5,088 nt of DNA, taken from the NCBI GenBank assembly GCA_030617565.1, contig JAUWVE010000117.1, positions 1 to 5,088 on the forward strand, written 5' to 3'. A program made the position numbers and the translations under genes. Shown piece after piece: positions 1 through 5,088 of this stretch (the first letter of the stretch is position 1; every line of letters begins with the position of its first letter). The notes under the pieces were generated by a model. It saw only the letters and a list, made by a program, of their open reading frames with translations, did not search any database and was not told the DNA's origin. The DNA comes from Gammaproteobacteria bacterium. GTDB lineage: Bacteria; Pseudomonadota; Gammaproteobacteria; BMS3Bbin11.

Positions 1-318
1 TATGTATGGATAGACCAGACTAAACACCCAGAACCTTCAATCCAGCAGTCAGTTAAAGTTCTTGACAAGAAGACCCGCAAGATTGTTAAGACTATCCAGT
101 TGACCACGAAGAAAGGCTACGCAGCCGTTCACTTCGAGTTCAACAAAGACGGCACTGAAGTTTGGGCCTCTGTATGGAATCGTTCAGACAGTCTGGAACC
201 GAATGGTGAGATCATCATCTTTGATGCCAAGACACTGGAAGAAAAAGCACGTGTTAAAGGTCTTTACGCTCCAACAGGTAAATTCAACGTGTATAACCGT
301 GTTAACCACGTAACTTGA
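1..318 (+). CDS. nirS: Cytochrome cd1 nitrite reductase NirS, C-terminal fragment (5' end outside window)
   Basis: The frame is open from base 1 and stops with TGA at 316-318, giving 105 residues. These are the last blades of the eight-bladed heme d1 beta-propeller. Visible landmarks are YVWIDQT at the start, then AVHFEFNKDGTEVWASVWN, then FDAKTLEEKA, and the C-terminal signature PTGKFNVYN about ten residues from the end, which matches the tail of known NirS proteins. NirS is a periplasmic homodimer that reduces nitrite to nitric oxide using heme c for electron entry and heme d1 as the active site. The heme c domain and the catalytic histidines lie upstream of the window and cannot be checked. 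The ATG at position 100 is internal and not a start. A paralogous d1 protein such as NirN or NirF is less likely: the nirN in this window ends in PSGKYNVYN plus GTSH, whereas this gene ends NRVNHVT. The gene is followed by a strong terminator, so it probably ends its transcript. Confidence 0.92.
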   Translation, partial: YVWIDQTKHPEPSIQQSVKVLDKKTRKIVKTIQLTTKKGYAAVHFEFNKDGTEVWASVWNRSDSLEPNGEIIIFDAKTLEEKARVKGLYAPTGKFNVYNRVNHVT

Positions 319-348
319 TTAGTATATAAGTTGCGATGTAAATGAATC

Positions 349-386
349 AGGGTGGGCACACATGAAAGTGCGCCCGCCCTTTTTTT
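349..386 (+). terminator. Intrinsic terminator downstream of nirS
   Basis: A GC-rich hairpin pairs 349-361 with 368-380 (13 positions, one G-T wobble and one A-C mismatch) around the 6-nt loop ATGAAA. Seven T's follow at 380-386. It lies 30 nt after the nirS stop, so nirS expression is probably largely separated from the downstream NirT-type gene. In the rest of the 319-465 gap I see no convincing promoter or FNR-type operator, although the downstream gene must start from there or depend on read-through. Confidence 0.9.
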
Positions 387-465
387 CCATCATCAGGTAT
401 TACTCAAGGGGCTTCTCCACAGGACCCTTGCGCAATCCACTGATAAAACTTCAAGGTGAATAATC

Positions 466-2283
466 ATGGCTAATTCATCCCGAAAATTCGGCTTGATGTC
501 ACGTAAGGTCCTGCTGGGCACGACGCTTGGCGCCGCATTATTTTTTATGATTGTCGGCGTTGTTTTCTGGGGCGGTTTCAACACAGCAATGGAAGCAACC
601 AATTCACTTGATTTCTGTATTTCCTGTCACGAAATGGAAGAAAATGTGTTTCAGGAATACAAAAAAACTATTCACTACACCAACCGCAGTGGTGTGCGTG
701 CCACCTGTTCAGATTGCCACGTGCCAGACCCCTGGGTGCACAAAGTAGTGCGTAAAGTACAGGCGAGTAACGAGGTGTTTCACAAGGTGCTCGGTACCAT
801 TGATACACCTGAGAAGTTCGATAAGAAGCGCCTTCAGCTGGCACAGAATGTCTGGCGTGCCATGAAGGAAACAGATTCACGTGAATGTCGTAACTGCCAT
901 GACTTCAGTTCGATGAACCCGGAAGATCAGAAAAAACGTTCACGCAAACAGCACATTAACGGCATGCAGGCCGGCAATACCTGTATCGATTGCCACAAGG
1001 GGATTGCGCACAATAAAGTACATGACCAGCTGACCGATGAAGAATTAACTGCACTGGAAATACCGGATCCGGAGAATATACGCCCGATTCCGCCACAGTG
1101 GCAGGCGTATATTGATGGTAAGAGCGCTGGCAAAGGTGCAGACAAGAAAGCAGACAAGAAAGTAGACAAGACTGCTACAGTCGAACCGGTTGCGGAAACC
1201 GTAACAGAAACAACGTCTGCGGAAGCAACTGAAGCCCCTGCAGCGGCAAGTGAAGCAGCGGCACCGGTTGCTGCGGCAGCAGCTGCGGCCGCGTCAGGGC
1301 AAAACCCGGCGGCGAATATCGACTGGTCGAGCATCGAGCCTAAGGAGGTTACCTTGTTTTATCCTGGGCAGGCTTCTATGGAATGGGCCCTGAAAGGCAG
1401 TGATCACGGTGGCAAACGTGCCTTTGTAACAGGTGATCGTTGCTTTGATTGCCACGAAGATGAGGAAGTTGATATCGGTGACCTGATTGTATCCGGTGAC
1501 AAGGCTGAATCTACGCCGATTCCCGGCAAGCGAGGTAGCATACTGGTCAAAACACAGGCAGCACACGATGCCGACAACCTGTATATGCGATTCCAGTGGG
1601 AAGAGGCTGAGCAGCACGTGCCGATTTCGTTTGTCGAAGGCGGAAAGATGGATCCTGACAACCAGATTAAGCTGGCCATCATGCTTGCTACAGACAGTGA
1701 AGATGACCCCAAAGTGGAATACGCAGAGGGCGCCGGCTGCTGGCAAACCTGCCATCATGATGCTAACTACATGCCACACCAGCCAGATGATTCTGTACGT
1801 ACATCAAGTCCTTTGGCTCAGCGTCTTGATCTTAGCAATGGCTTCACCAAGTACCTGAAAGAAAGTCGCACCGAGATCGAAATTGAAGGCAAAGATGGTA
1901 AAAAACGCGGTGGCTGGGACAAGCTGAAGGATGAAGCCGAGCTGCAGGCCTTACTGGAGAACGGTAGCTTCATGGATCTGCTGCGTTACAAATCCGGCAG
2001 TGGTGAATCCGAGGACGGTTATATCCTTGCTGAACGTGTAATGACCGGCGGCCAGGGCGTCCAGTTCACCGGTGAGCTCAAAGATGGAACCTGGACAGTG
2101 TTGATGACCCGCAAGCTGACCTCTGATCAGCCGGGTGATATCAGTATGGCCACCGACCAGTGGTACAACATAGGTTTCGCGATTCATGATGATTTCAGCA
2201 GCAGCCGTTTCCATCATATCTCACTGGGCCTCAAGCTTGGTTTCGATGATGAAGATGCGGAAATCAACGCGATAAGAAAATAA
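466..2283 (+). CDS. NapC/NirT-type tetraheme quinol dehydrogenase fused to an EB_dh-like heme domain
   Basis: This 605-residue protein should be a membrane-anchored periplasmic multiheme cytochrome. Residues 15-37 form one N-terminal transmembrane helix, an uncleaved anchor as in NapC, NirT and NrfH. Four CXXCH sites follow at 51-55 (CISCH), 81-85 (CSDCH), 141-145 (CRNCH) and 173-177 (CIDCH), the standard NapC/NirT set, which oxidises quinol and feeds periplasmic reductases. Residues 218-285 are a low-complexity Lys/Asp then Ala/Glu/Pro/Thr linker. Residues 290-605 resemble the cytochrome c-552/DMSO-reductase-like heme domain (ethylbenzene dehydrogenase gamma family): AAHDADNLYMRFQW at 365-378, GCWQTCHHDANYMPH at 424-438 and a C-terminal FAIHDDFSSSRFHH. 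This part adds a fifth CXXCH (CFDCH, 326-330) and a CX3CH (CWQTCH, 425-430). Stand-alone NirT is about 200 residues, so this is a true fusion. The start is firm: an in-frame TGA lies at 457-459, and AAGGTGA at 453-459 sits 9 nt before the ATG. Its position directly after nirS mirrors nirS-nirT of Pseudomonas stutzeri, so NirS is the likely electron acceptor (inference). Confidence 0.9.
   Translation: MANSSRKFGLMSRKVLLGTTLGAALFFMIVGVVFWGGFNTAMEATNSLDFCISCHEMEENVFQEYKKTIHYTNRSGVRATCSDCHVPDPWVHKVVRKVQASNEVFHKVLGTIDTPEKFDKKRLQLAQNVWRAMKETDSRECRNCHDFSSMNPEDQKKRSRKQHINGMQAGNTCIDCHKGIAHNKVHDQLTDEELTALEIPDPENIRPIPPQWQAYIDGKSAGKGADKKADKKVDKTATVEPVAETVTETTSAEATEAPAAASEAAAPVAAAAAAAASGQNPAANIDWSSIEPKEVTLFYPGQASMEWALKGSDHGGKRAFVTGDRCFDCHEDEEVDIGDLIVSGDKAESTPIPGKRGSILVKTQAAHDADNLYMRFQWEEAEQHVPISFVEGGKMDPDNQIKLAIMLATDSEDDPKVEYAEGAGCWQTCHHDANYMPHQPDDSVRTSSPLAQRLDLSNGFTKYLKESRTEIEIEGKDGKKRGGWDKLKDEAELQALLENGSFMDLLRYKSGSGESEDGYILAERVMTGGQGVQFTGELKDGTWTVLMTRKLTSDQPGDISMATDQWYNIGFAIHDDFSSSRFHHISLGLKLGFDDEDAEINAIRK
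1138..1170 (+). repeat. In-frame 12-bp tandem repeat in the fusion linker
   Basis: Two perfect copies of GCAGACAAGAAA (1138-1149 and 1150-1161) are followed by a partial copy GTAGACAAG (1162-1170). They encode ADKK-ADKK-VDK in the Lys-rich start of the linker between the NirT and EB_dh-like domains. The unit is a multiple of three, so a gain or loss of copies would change linker length without a frameshift. Confidence 0.85.
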
Positions 2284-2303
2284 AGCAAACTGATTTGTAA
2301 CTG

Positions 2304-2339
2304 GGCCGTGGGGGCACATCTGCCCCCGTGGCCTTTTTT
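2304..2339 (+). terminator. Intrinsic terminator downstream of the NirT fusion gene
   Basis: A 13-bp stem pairs 2304-2316 with 2321-2333 (all paired, two G-T wobbles) around the 4-nt loop CATC. Six T's follow at 2334-2339. It begins 20 nt after the stop codon. It implies that the cupredoxin-nirN pair downstream has its own promoter or depends on read-through. Confidence 0.92.
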
Positions 2340-2358
2340 GTGGGCGGCGCCTCGGTTA

Positions 2359-2373
2359 TGATTGGCTAAATCA
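2359..2373. promoter_or_regulatory. Short palindrome TGATT-N5-AATCA, possible operator
   Basis: A 5-bp perfect inverted repeat (TGATT, GGCTA spacer, AATCA) lies between the terminator of the previous gene and the cupredoxin start, 24 nt before the ATG. This is where a regulator of the cupredoxin-nirN unit could bind. It does not match the FNR/DNR consensus (TTGAT-N4-ATCAA), and arms this short can occur by chance. No clear -35/-10 pair is visible next to it. Confidence 0.2.
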
Positions 2374-2385
2374 CCATCAAATGAA

Positions 2386-2390
2386 GAGGA
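2386..2390 (+). promoter_or_regulatory. Ribosome binding site that sets the cupredoxin start
   Basis: GAGGA sits 7 nt before the ATG at 2398. It selects that codon over the in-frame TTG at 2362, which has no comparable site and would put a charged stretch in front of the signal peptide. Confidence 0.75.
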
Positions 2391-2397
2391 CAAGTTG

Positions 2398-2727
2398 ATG
2401 AAGTGGCAATCCCTGGTACTGGTTTTTATACTGACAGCGTTTATACCTGGCGTATTCGCAGATGATGCTAAGCCATTGGTGACCATCAAGGACTTCAAGT
2501 TTGTGCCGCAGGAAATTACCATCAAACGTGGCCAGACACTGCGTTGGGAAAACCGTGAAAAACGCCAGTATCATAGCGTCTGGTTCGAAGCACTGGGGGA
2601 AGAGGAACCGGATGACTACCTATTTCCCGATGATGCCTATGAACGTGAATTCAAACAAACTGGTTCATTCCCTTACCGCTGTGGCCCACATCCTGAGATG
2701 ACCGGCACGGTTGTTGTAATAGAGTAA
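2398..2727 (+). CDS. Secreted type I copper protein (plastocyanin/cupredoxin-like)
   Basis: This is a 109-residue protein. Residues 1-21 are a Sec signal peptide: MKWQ, a hydrophobic core, then a cleavage site after VFA. The mature part is a single small cupredoxin domain. Type I copper ligands are all visible: His59 in QYHS, then Cys95, His98 and Met101 in the C-terminal loop CGPHPEM. It ends with a beta strand TGTVVVIE, typical of the plastocyanin-like family. Such proteins shuttle single electrons in the periplasm; in denitrifiers, azurin and pseudoazurin donate electrons to nitrite reductases. This protein is shorter than azurin or pseudoazurin, so I give it no gene symbol. The start at 2398 is chosen for its GAGGA site and because it gives a clean signal peptide. 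Only 28 nt separate it from nirN, so the two are probably co-transcribed. Its partner could be NirS, NirN or the NirT fusion (inference). Confidence 0.87.
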   Translation: MKWQSLVLVFILTAFIPGVFADDAKPLVTIKDFKFVPQEITIKRGQTLRWENREKRQYHSVWFEALGEEEPDDYLFPDDAYEREFKQTGSFPYRCGPHPEMTGTVVVIE

Positions 2728-2755
2728 CCCACACTGCTGATAGAAGAGAGCATTC

Positions 2756-4351
2756 ATGCCAGCCAAACCTGCTTTATTAAAAATCGCTGTATCCGGTTTA
2801 TTCCTCTGCATCATTTATCCCTCATTCGCAGCAGCCTCTGCAAACCCGACCGTTATGCAGGCAGATGTAGTAAAACTATATAAAGATAACTGTGCTGAAT
2901 GTCATAATGAACATCGGCTGGGCGGCATGGGGCCTGCATTGTTGCCGGAAAACCTGAAGCGCCTGCGCAAAAAAGCCGCCATTGATGTAATCAGTAATGG
3001 CCGTGTGGCGACACAAATGCCCGCTTTCAAAGAAAAACTGAGTGACAAAGAAATTCAGTCACTGGTTGATTATGTTTATACACCATTAAAAGAAACCCCG
3101 GTATGGGGCATGGAAGAAATCAGGGCCAGTCATATCATCCATAACAGGGAAAGTGATTTGTCTGATGAACCCGTATTTGAAGTAGAAGATTTGCTCAACC
3201 TGTTCCTGGTGGTGGAACTGGGCGATCACCATGTGACTTTACTTGATGGTGACAAGTTTGAACCGATACACCGTTTTAAATCACGTTTTGCCTTACACGG
3301 CGGCCCCAAGTATTCTCCGGATGGCCGCTTTGTTTATTTCGCCTCGCGTGACGGCTGGATCAGCAAGTATGATATCTATAATCTGAAGCTGGTCGCAGAA
3401 GTTCGCGCCGGCATCAATACCCGCAACCAGGCGGTCTCAGCTGATGGCCGTTACGTTATGATCGCCAACTACCTGCCACACACGCTGGTATTGCTCGATG
3501 CCAAAGACCTGAGCCCTATCAAGCTTTACGATGTCAAAGATGCTGACGGTAAATCATCCCGCGTCAGTGCGGTTTACACAGCCCCGCCACGTAATAGTTT
3601 TATCGCCGCACTGAAAGATATCCCTGAGCTGTGGGAAATTTCCTACGAAGATGATCCGCCTATGGGCTTTGGAATGTGGATGCATGATTATCGCGCTGAC
3701 TCTGGTGAAAACACAAAACCTGAGCCATTCCCGGTAAGGCGCATCAGTGTCGACGATTATCTGGATGATTTCTTCTTCGATCAGGAATATGTATCGCTGA
3801 TCGGTGCTTCTCGCGAAGGCAAAGGGCAGGTGGTTGATATGGATGTAGGCAGGGTCATTGTCCCCGACCTGGAGCTACCGGGCATGCCTCACCTTGGTTC
3901 AGGAATCACCTTCGAGTACAAAGGCCGACAGGTGCTGGCGACCCCCAACCTTAAAAAAGGCGATGTCAGTGTTATCGACATGGAAAGCTGGAAAACCATT
4001 AAGCGAATTAAGACGCTGGGCCCCGGATTTTTCATGCGTAGCCACAAAAACACACCCTATGCCTGGGTGGATGTATTTTTCGGTCCCAACAAGGACGCCG
4101 TGCATGTAATCGACAAACGCACTCTGGAAATCGTCAAGACCCTGCGTCCGGCACCGGGGAAAACAGCCGCACATGTCGAATTCACTCGTGATGGAAAATA
4201 CGCACTGCTCAGTATCTGGGATCCGGATGGTGCTGTAATCGTGTACGATGCGGCAACACTGGAAGAAATAAAACGCCTGCCAATGAACAAGCCGTCAGGG
4301 AAATATAATGTTTATAACAAGACGAGATATTTAGAAGGGACTAGTCATTAG
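2756..4351 (+). CDS. nirN: Dihydro-heme d1 dehydrogenase NirN (cytochrome c plus d1-type propeller)
   Basis: NirN catalyses the last step of heme d1 synthesis in the periplasm, oxidising a propionate to an acrylate side chain before delivery to NirS. The 531-residue protein has a signal peptide at 1-29 (ASA before the likely cut). A cytochrome c domain follows, with CAECH at 46-50 and probable axial Met88 in QMPAF. Residues from about 140 to the end form a d1-type beta-propeller. By spacing I match His181 (ALHGGPKYSPDG), His378 (MPHLGSG), His473 (AHVEF) and Tyr517 (GKYNVYN) to Pseudomonas aeruginosa NirN His147, His323, His417 and Tyr461; that numbering is recalled. The first NirS active-site histidine, in FLHDGG, aligns here with Phe341 in DDFFFDQ, which argues against nitrite reductase activity. 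The C-terminus GTSH also fits NirN. NirF is shorter and often lacks the c domain. The start has a purine-rich AGAAGAGAG just upstream. The gene lies 28 nt after the cupredoxin gene. Confidence 0.88.
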   Translation: MPAKPALLKIAVSGLFLCIIYPSFAAASANPTVMQADVVKLYKDNCAECHNEHRLGGMGPALLPENLKRLRKKAAIDVISNGRVATQMPAFKEKLSDKEIQSLVDYVYTPLKETPVWGMEEIRASHIIHNRESDLSDEPVFEVEDLLNLFLVVELGDHHVTLLDGDKFEPIHRFKSRFALHGGPKYSPDGRFVYFASRDGWISKYDIYNLKLVAEVRAGINTRNQAVSADGRYVMIANYLPHTLVLLDAKDLSPIKLYDVKDADGKSSRVSAVYTAPPRNSFIAALKDIPELWEISYEDDPPMGFGMWMHDYRADSGENTKPEPFPVRRISVDDYLDDFFFDQEYVSLIGASREGKGQVVDMDVGRVIVPDLELPGMPHLGSGITFEYKGRQVLATPNLKKGDVSVIDMESWKTIKRIKTLGPGFFMRSHKNTPYAWVDVFFGPNKDAVHVIDKRTLEIVKTLRPAPGKTAAHVEFTRDGKYALLSIWDPDGAVIVYDAATLEEIKRLPMNKPSGKYNVYNKTRYLEGTSH

Positions 4352-4411
4352 GAAGGAAGTTCCAAGTTCCAAGTTCCAAGTTCCAAGTCTTTAGAATGTC
4401 GACTAATGACT
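4343..4411. repeat. 9-bp inverted repeat flanking the heptamer array between convergent genes
   Basis: AGTCATTAG at 4343-4351 is the exact reverse complement of CTAATGACT at 4403-4411, with 51 nt between. The left arm contains the nirN stop codon (TAG, 4349-4351). The right arm ends on the first base of the stop codon of the opposing gene (4411-4413). On the + strand a T-rich run, TTATTTTCC, follows at about 4411-4419, so the structure might act as a weak terminator. The long loop and short AT-rich stem make this uncertain. Confidence 0.6.
4359..4388. repeat. Heptanucleotide tandem repeat, four copies of GTTCCAA
   Basis: Four perfect consecutive copies of GTTCCAA occupy 4359-4365, 4366-4372, 4373-4379 and 4380-4386, followed by the first two bases of another unit. 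The array is wholly intergenic, between the 3' ends of nirN and the opposing cytochrome gene. Copy number could vary by slipped-strand replication without touching either coding region. Confidence 0.93.
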
Positions 4412-5088
4412 TATTTTCCTGGCATCAAGGACTTGCGCAAATCATTCACGATACGATGCGTATTGTGACAACGCGCACACACGGTGACAGCGATTTCACC
4501 CATTAGCTTCTGGCTGTCTTTCACACGTCCTTCGCTGATGCTCGTCTGCAGTGTTTCAAAACGTTGCTGGGTGGCCTTACCCAGTATACGCTCGTGTGGG
4601 TACTCGTCTTCTTTATGGCAACTGCTGCAGCTGTCACCGAGATTCTGTAGTTGGCTGGCCAGGTCCTGGGTGGCCTGCAGCGCAACTGGCTGGTGGCCAT
4701 CATCCAGAGCGATCAGGATCCGGTTTACTGATTTGGACAGCTCTTGCATGTTGTCTACATAATTCTGCTTTTTTCCATCAAGATTATTCACCTTGATTTC
4801 ATCATAATCCGGCGAACGATAGAGCGCGGTTACCAGTGGCTGATAGCTGTCATGACAATCGTCACAGGTGCGCTGAATCATATCCAGGGTTTTATCCAGG
4901 CGATAGGTATCACCTTTTTCTGCAAACGTCTCGAGATCGGACAATAGCCTGGGTTTTATCTCTTTTTCCCACTCAGGCACCATGTCGGCAATTTTGTTGT
5001 AATCTTTATCCAGGCGCTTTATCCATTTTTCCATTGCATCGCGATCATCCAGTCTGGCATATTCGCCAATGGCCTGCATTTCACGGCG
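4411..5088 (-). CDS. Multiheme c-type cytochrome, class II-like tandem domains, C-terminal part (5' end outside window)
   Basis: The frame runs from beyond the right edge to the TAA at 4411-4413. The ATG at 5077-5079 is in frame, but the frame stays open upstream of it (Arg-Arg-Glu) and there is no signal peptide in view, so the true start is outside the window. Counted from that Met, 222 residues show three CXXCH heme sites: CDDCH 72-76, CSSCH 151-155 and CARCH 201-205. Each is preceded by a predicted amphipathic helix and followed by a charged segment, as in cytochrome c'/c-556 (class II) helical bundles. This suggests a chain of related domains with short spacing (79 and 50 residues between sites). 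The protein is highly charged and probably periplasmic. It converges on nirN and so belongs to another transcript. A role in electron transfer to the nitrite reductase system is a guess from location. I do not recognise a named gene. Confidence 0.8.
   Translation of the reverse strand, partial: RREMQAIGEYARLDDRDAMEKWIKRLDKDYNKIADMVPEWEKEIKPRLLSDLETFAEKGDTYRLDKTLDMIQRTCDDCHDSYQPLVTALYRSPDYDEIKVNNLDGKKQNYVDNMQELSKSVNRILIALDDGHQPVALQATQDLASQLQNLGDSCSSCHKEDEYPHERILGKATQQRFETLQTSISEGRVKDSQKLMGEIAVTVCARCHNTHRIVNDLRKSLMPGK

Noticed and set aside
425..450. FNR/DNR box upstream of the NirT fusion gene (TTGCGCAAT...TGATAAA)
   Set aside because: The two parts do not form TTGAT-N4-ATCAA and the spacing does not fit a promoter pair either.
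927..1334. Ala/Ser-rich 135-residue open frame on the minus strand
   Set aside because: It is the antisense shadow of the Ala/Glu-rich linker and NirT domain; it has no family resemblance and overlaps a well-supported gene.
1294..1858. Several 100-160 residue frames on both strands inside the EB_dh-like domain
   Set aside because: They overlap a protein with clear heme motifs and family signatures and show no plausible domains or ribosome binding sites.
2362..2397. TTG at 2362 as an upstream start for the cupredoxin gene, adding 12 residues
   Set aside because: It lacks a ribosome binding site and would place a charged stretch before the signal peptide; the ATG at 2398 has GAGGA at a good distance.
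2381..2398. Five-codon ATG...TGA micro-ORF overlapping the cupredoxin start
   Set aside because: Too short to support, no ribosome binding site of its own, and the overlap with the ATG can arise by chance from the TTGATG sequence.
2756..4351. A second NirS (nitrite reductase) or NirF
   Set aside because: The first NirS active-site His position is Phe341, the C-terminus ends in GTSH and the motifs fit NirN; the fused cytochrome c domain and length are unlike typical NirF.
1..5088. CRISPR arrays, tRNA or rRNA genes, transposase genes
   Set aside because: No spaced direct repeats, no cloverleaf or rRNA signatures, and no transposase-like protein were found; the only tandem arrays are the 12-bp linker repeat and the 7-bp intergenic repeat.

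Overview
The window is a stretch of a denitrification locus built around heme cd1 nitrite reduction. It carries five protein genes and no RNA genes or recognisable mobile elements. Base composition is moderate in GC. The gene set (nirS, a NirT-type quinol dehydrogenase right behind it, and nirN) points to a denitrifying proteobacterium. I lean towards a gammaproteobacterium, possibly a sulfur oxidiser, but the sequence alone cannot settle the taxon.

Layout, left to right. Positions 1-318 (+) hold the last 105 residues of NirS, cytochrome cd1 nitrite reductase, followed by a strong intrinsic terminator (349-386). Positions 466-2283 (+) encode a 605-residue fusion. It has a membrane-anchored tetraheme NapC/NirT domain, then a Lys/Ala/Glu-rich linker, then an ethylbenzene-dehydrogenase-gamma/cytochrome c-552-like heme domain with two further Cys-Cys-His sites. 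A second strong terminator (2304-2339) follows. Positions 2398-2727 (+) encode a small secreted type I copper protein (cupredoxin). Only 28 nt later, 2756-4351 (+) encodes a cytochrome c plus d1 beta-propeller protein that I assign to NirN, the dihydro-heme d1 dehydrogenase, not to a second NirS. Positions 4411-5088 (-) carry the C-terminal part of a multiheme c-type cytochrome that converges on nirN. The 59-nt convergent gap holds four perfect copies of a 7-bp repeat, flanked by a 9-bp inverted repeat.

How the genes may work together (inference). The NirT fusion would take electrons from quinol at the cytoplasmic membrane and pass them into the periplasm through up to six hemes. NirS would reduce nitrite to nitric oxide. 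NirN would finish the heme d1 cofactor that NirS needs. The cupredoxin and the convergent multiheme cytochrome are plausible soluble electron carriers for NirS, NirN or both. The most distinctive feature is the fusion of NirT to an EB_dh-type heme domain with an atypical CX3CH site, encoded directly behind nirS.
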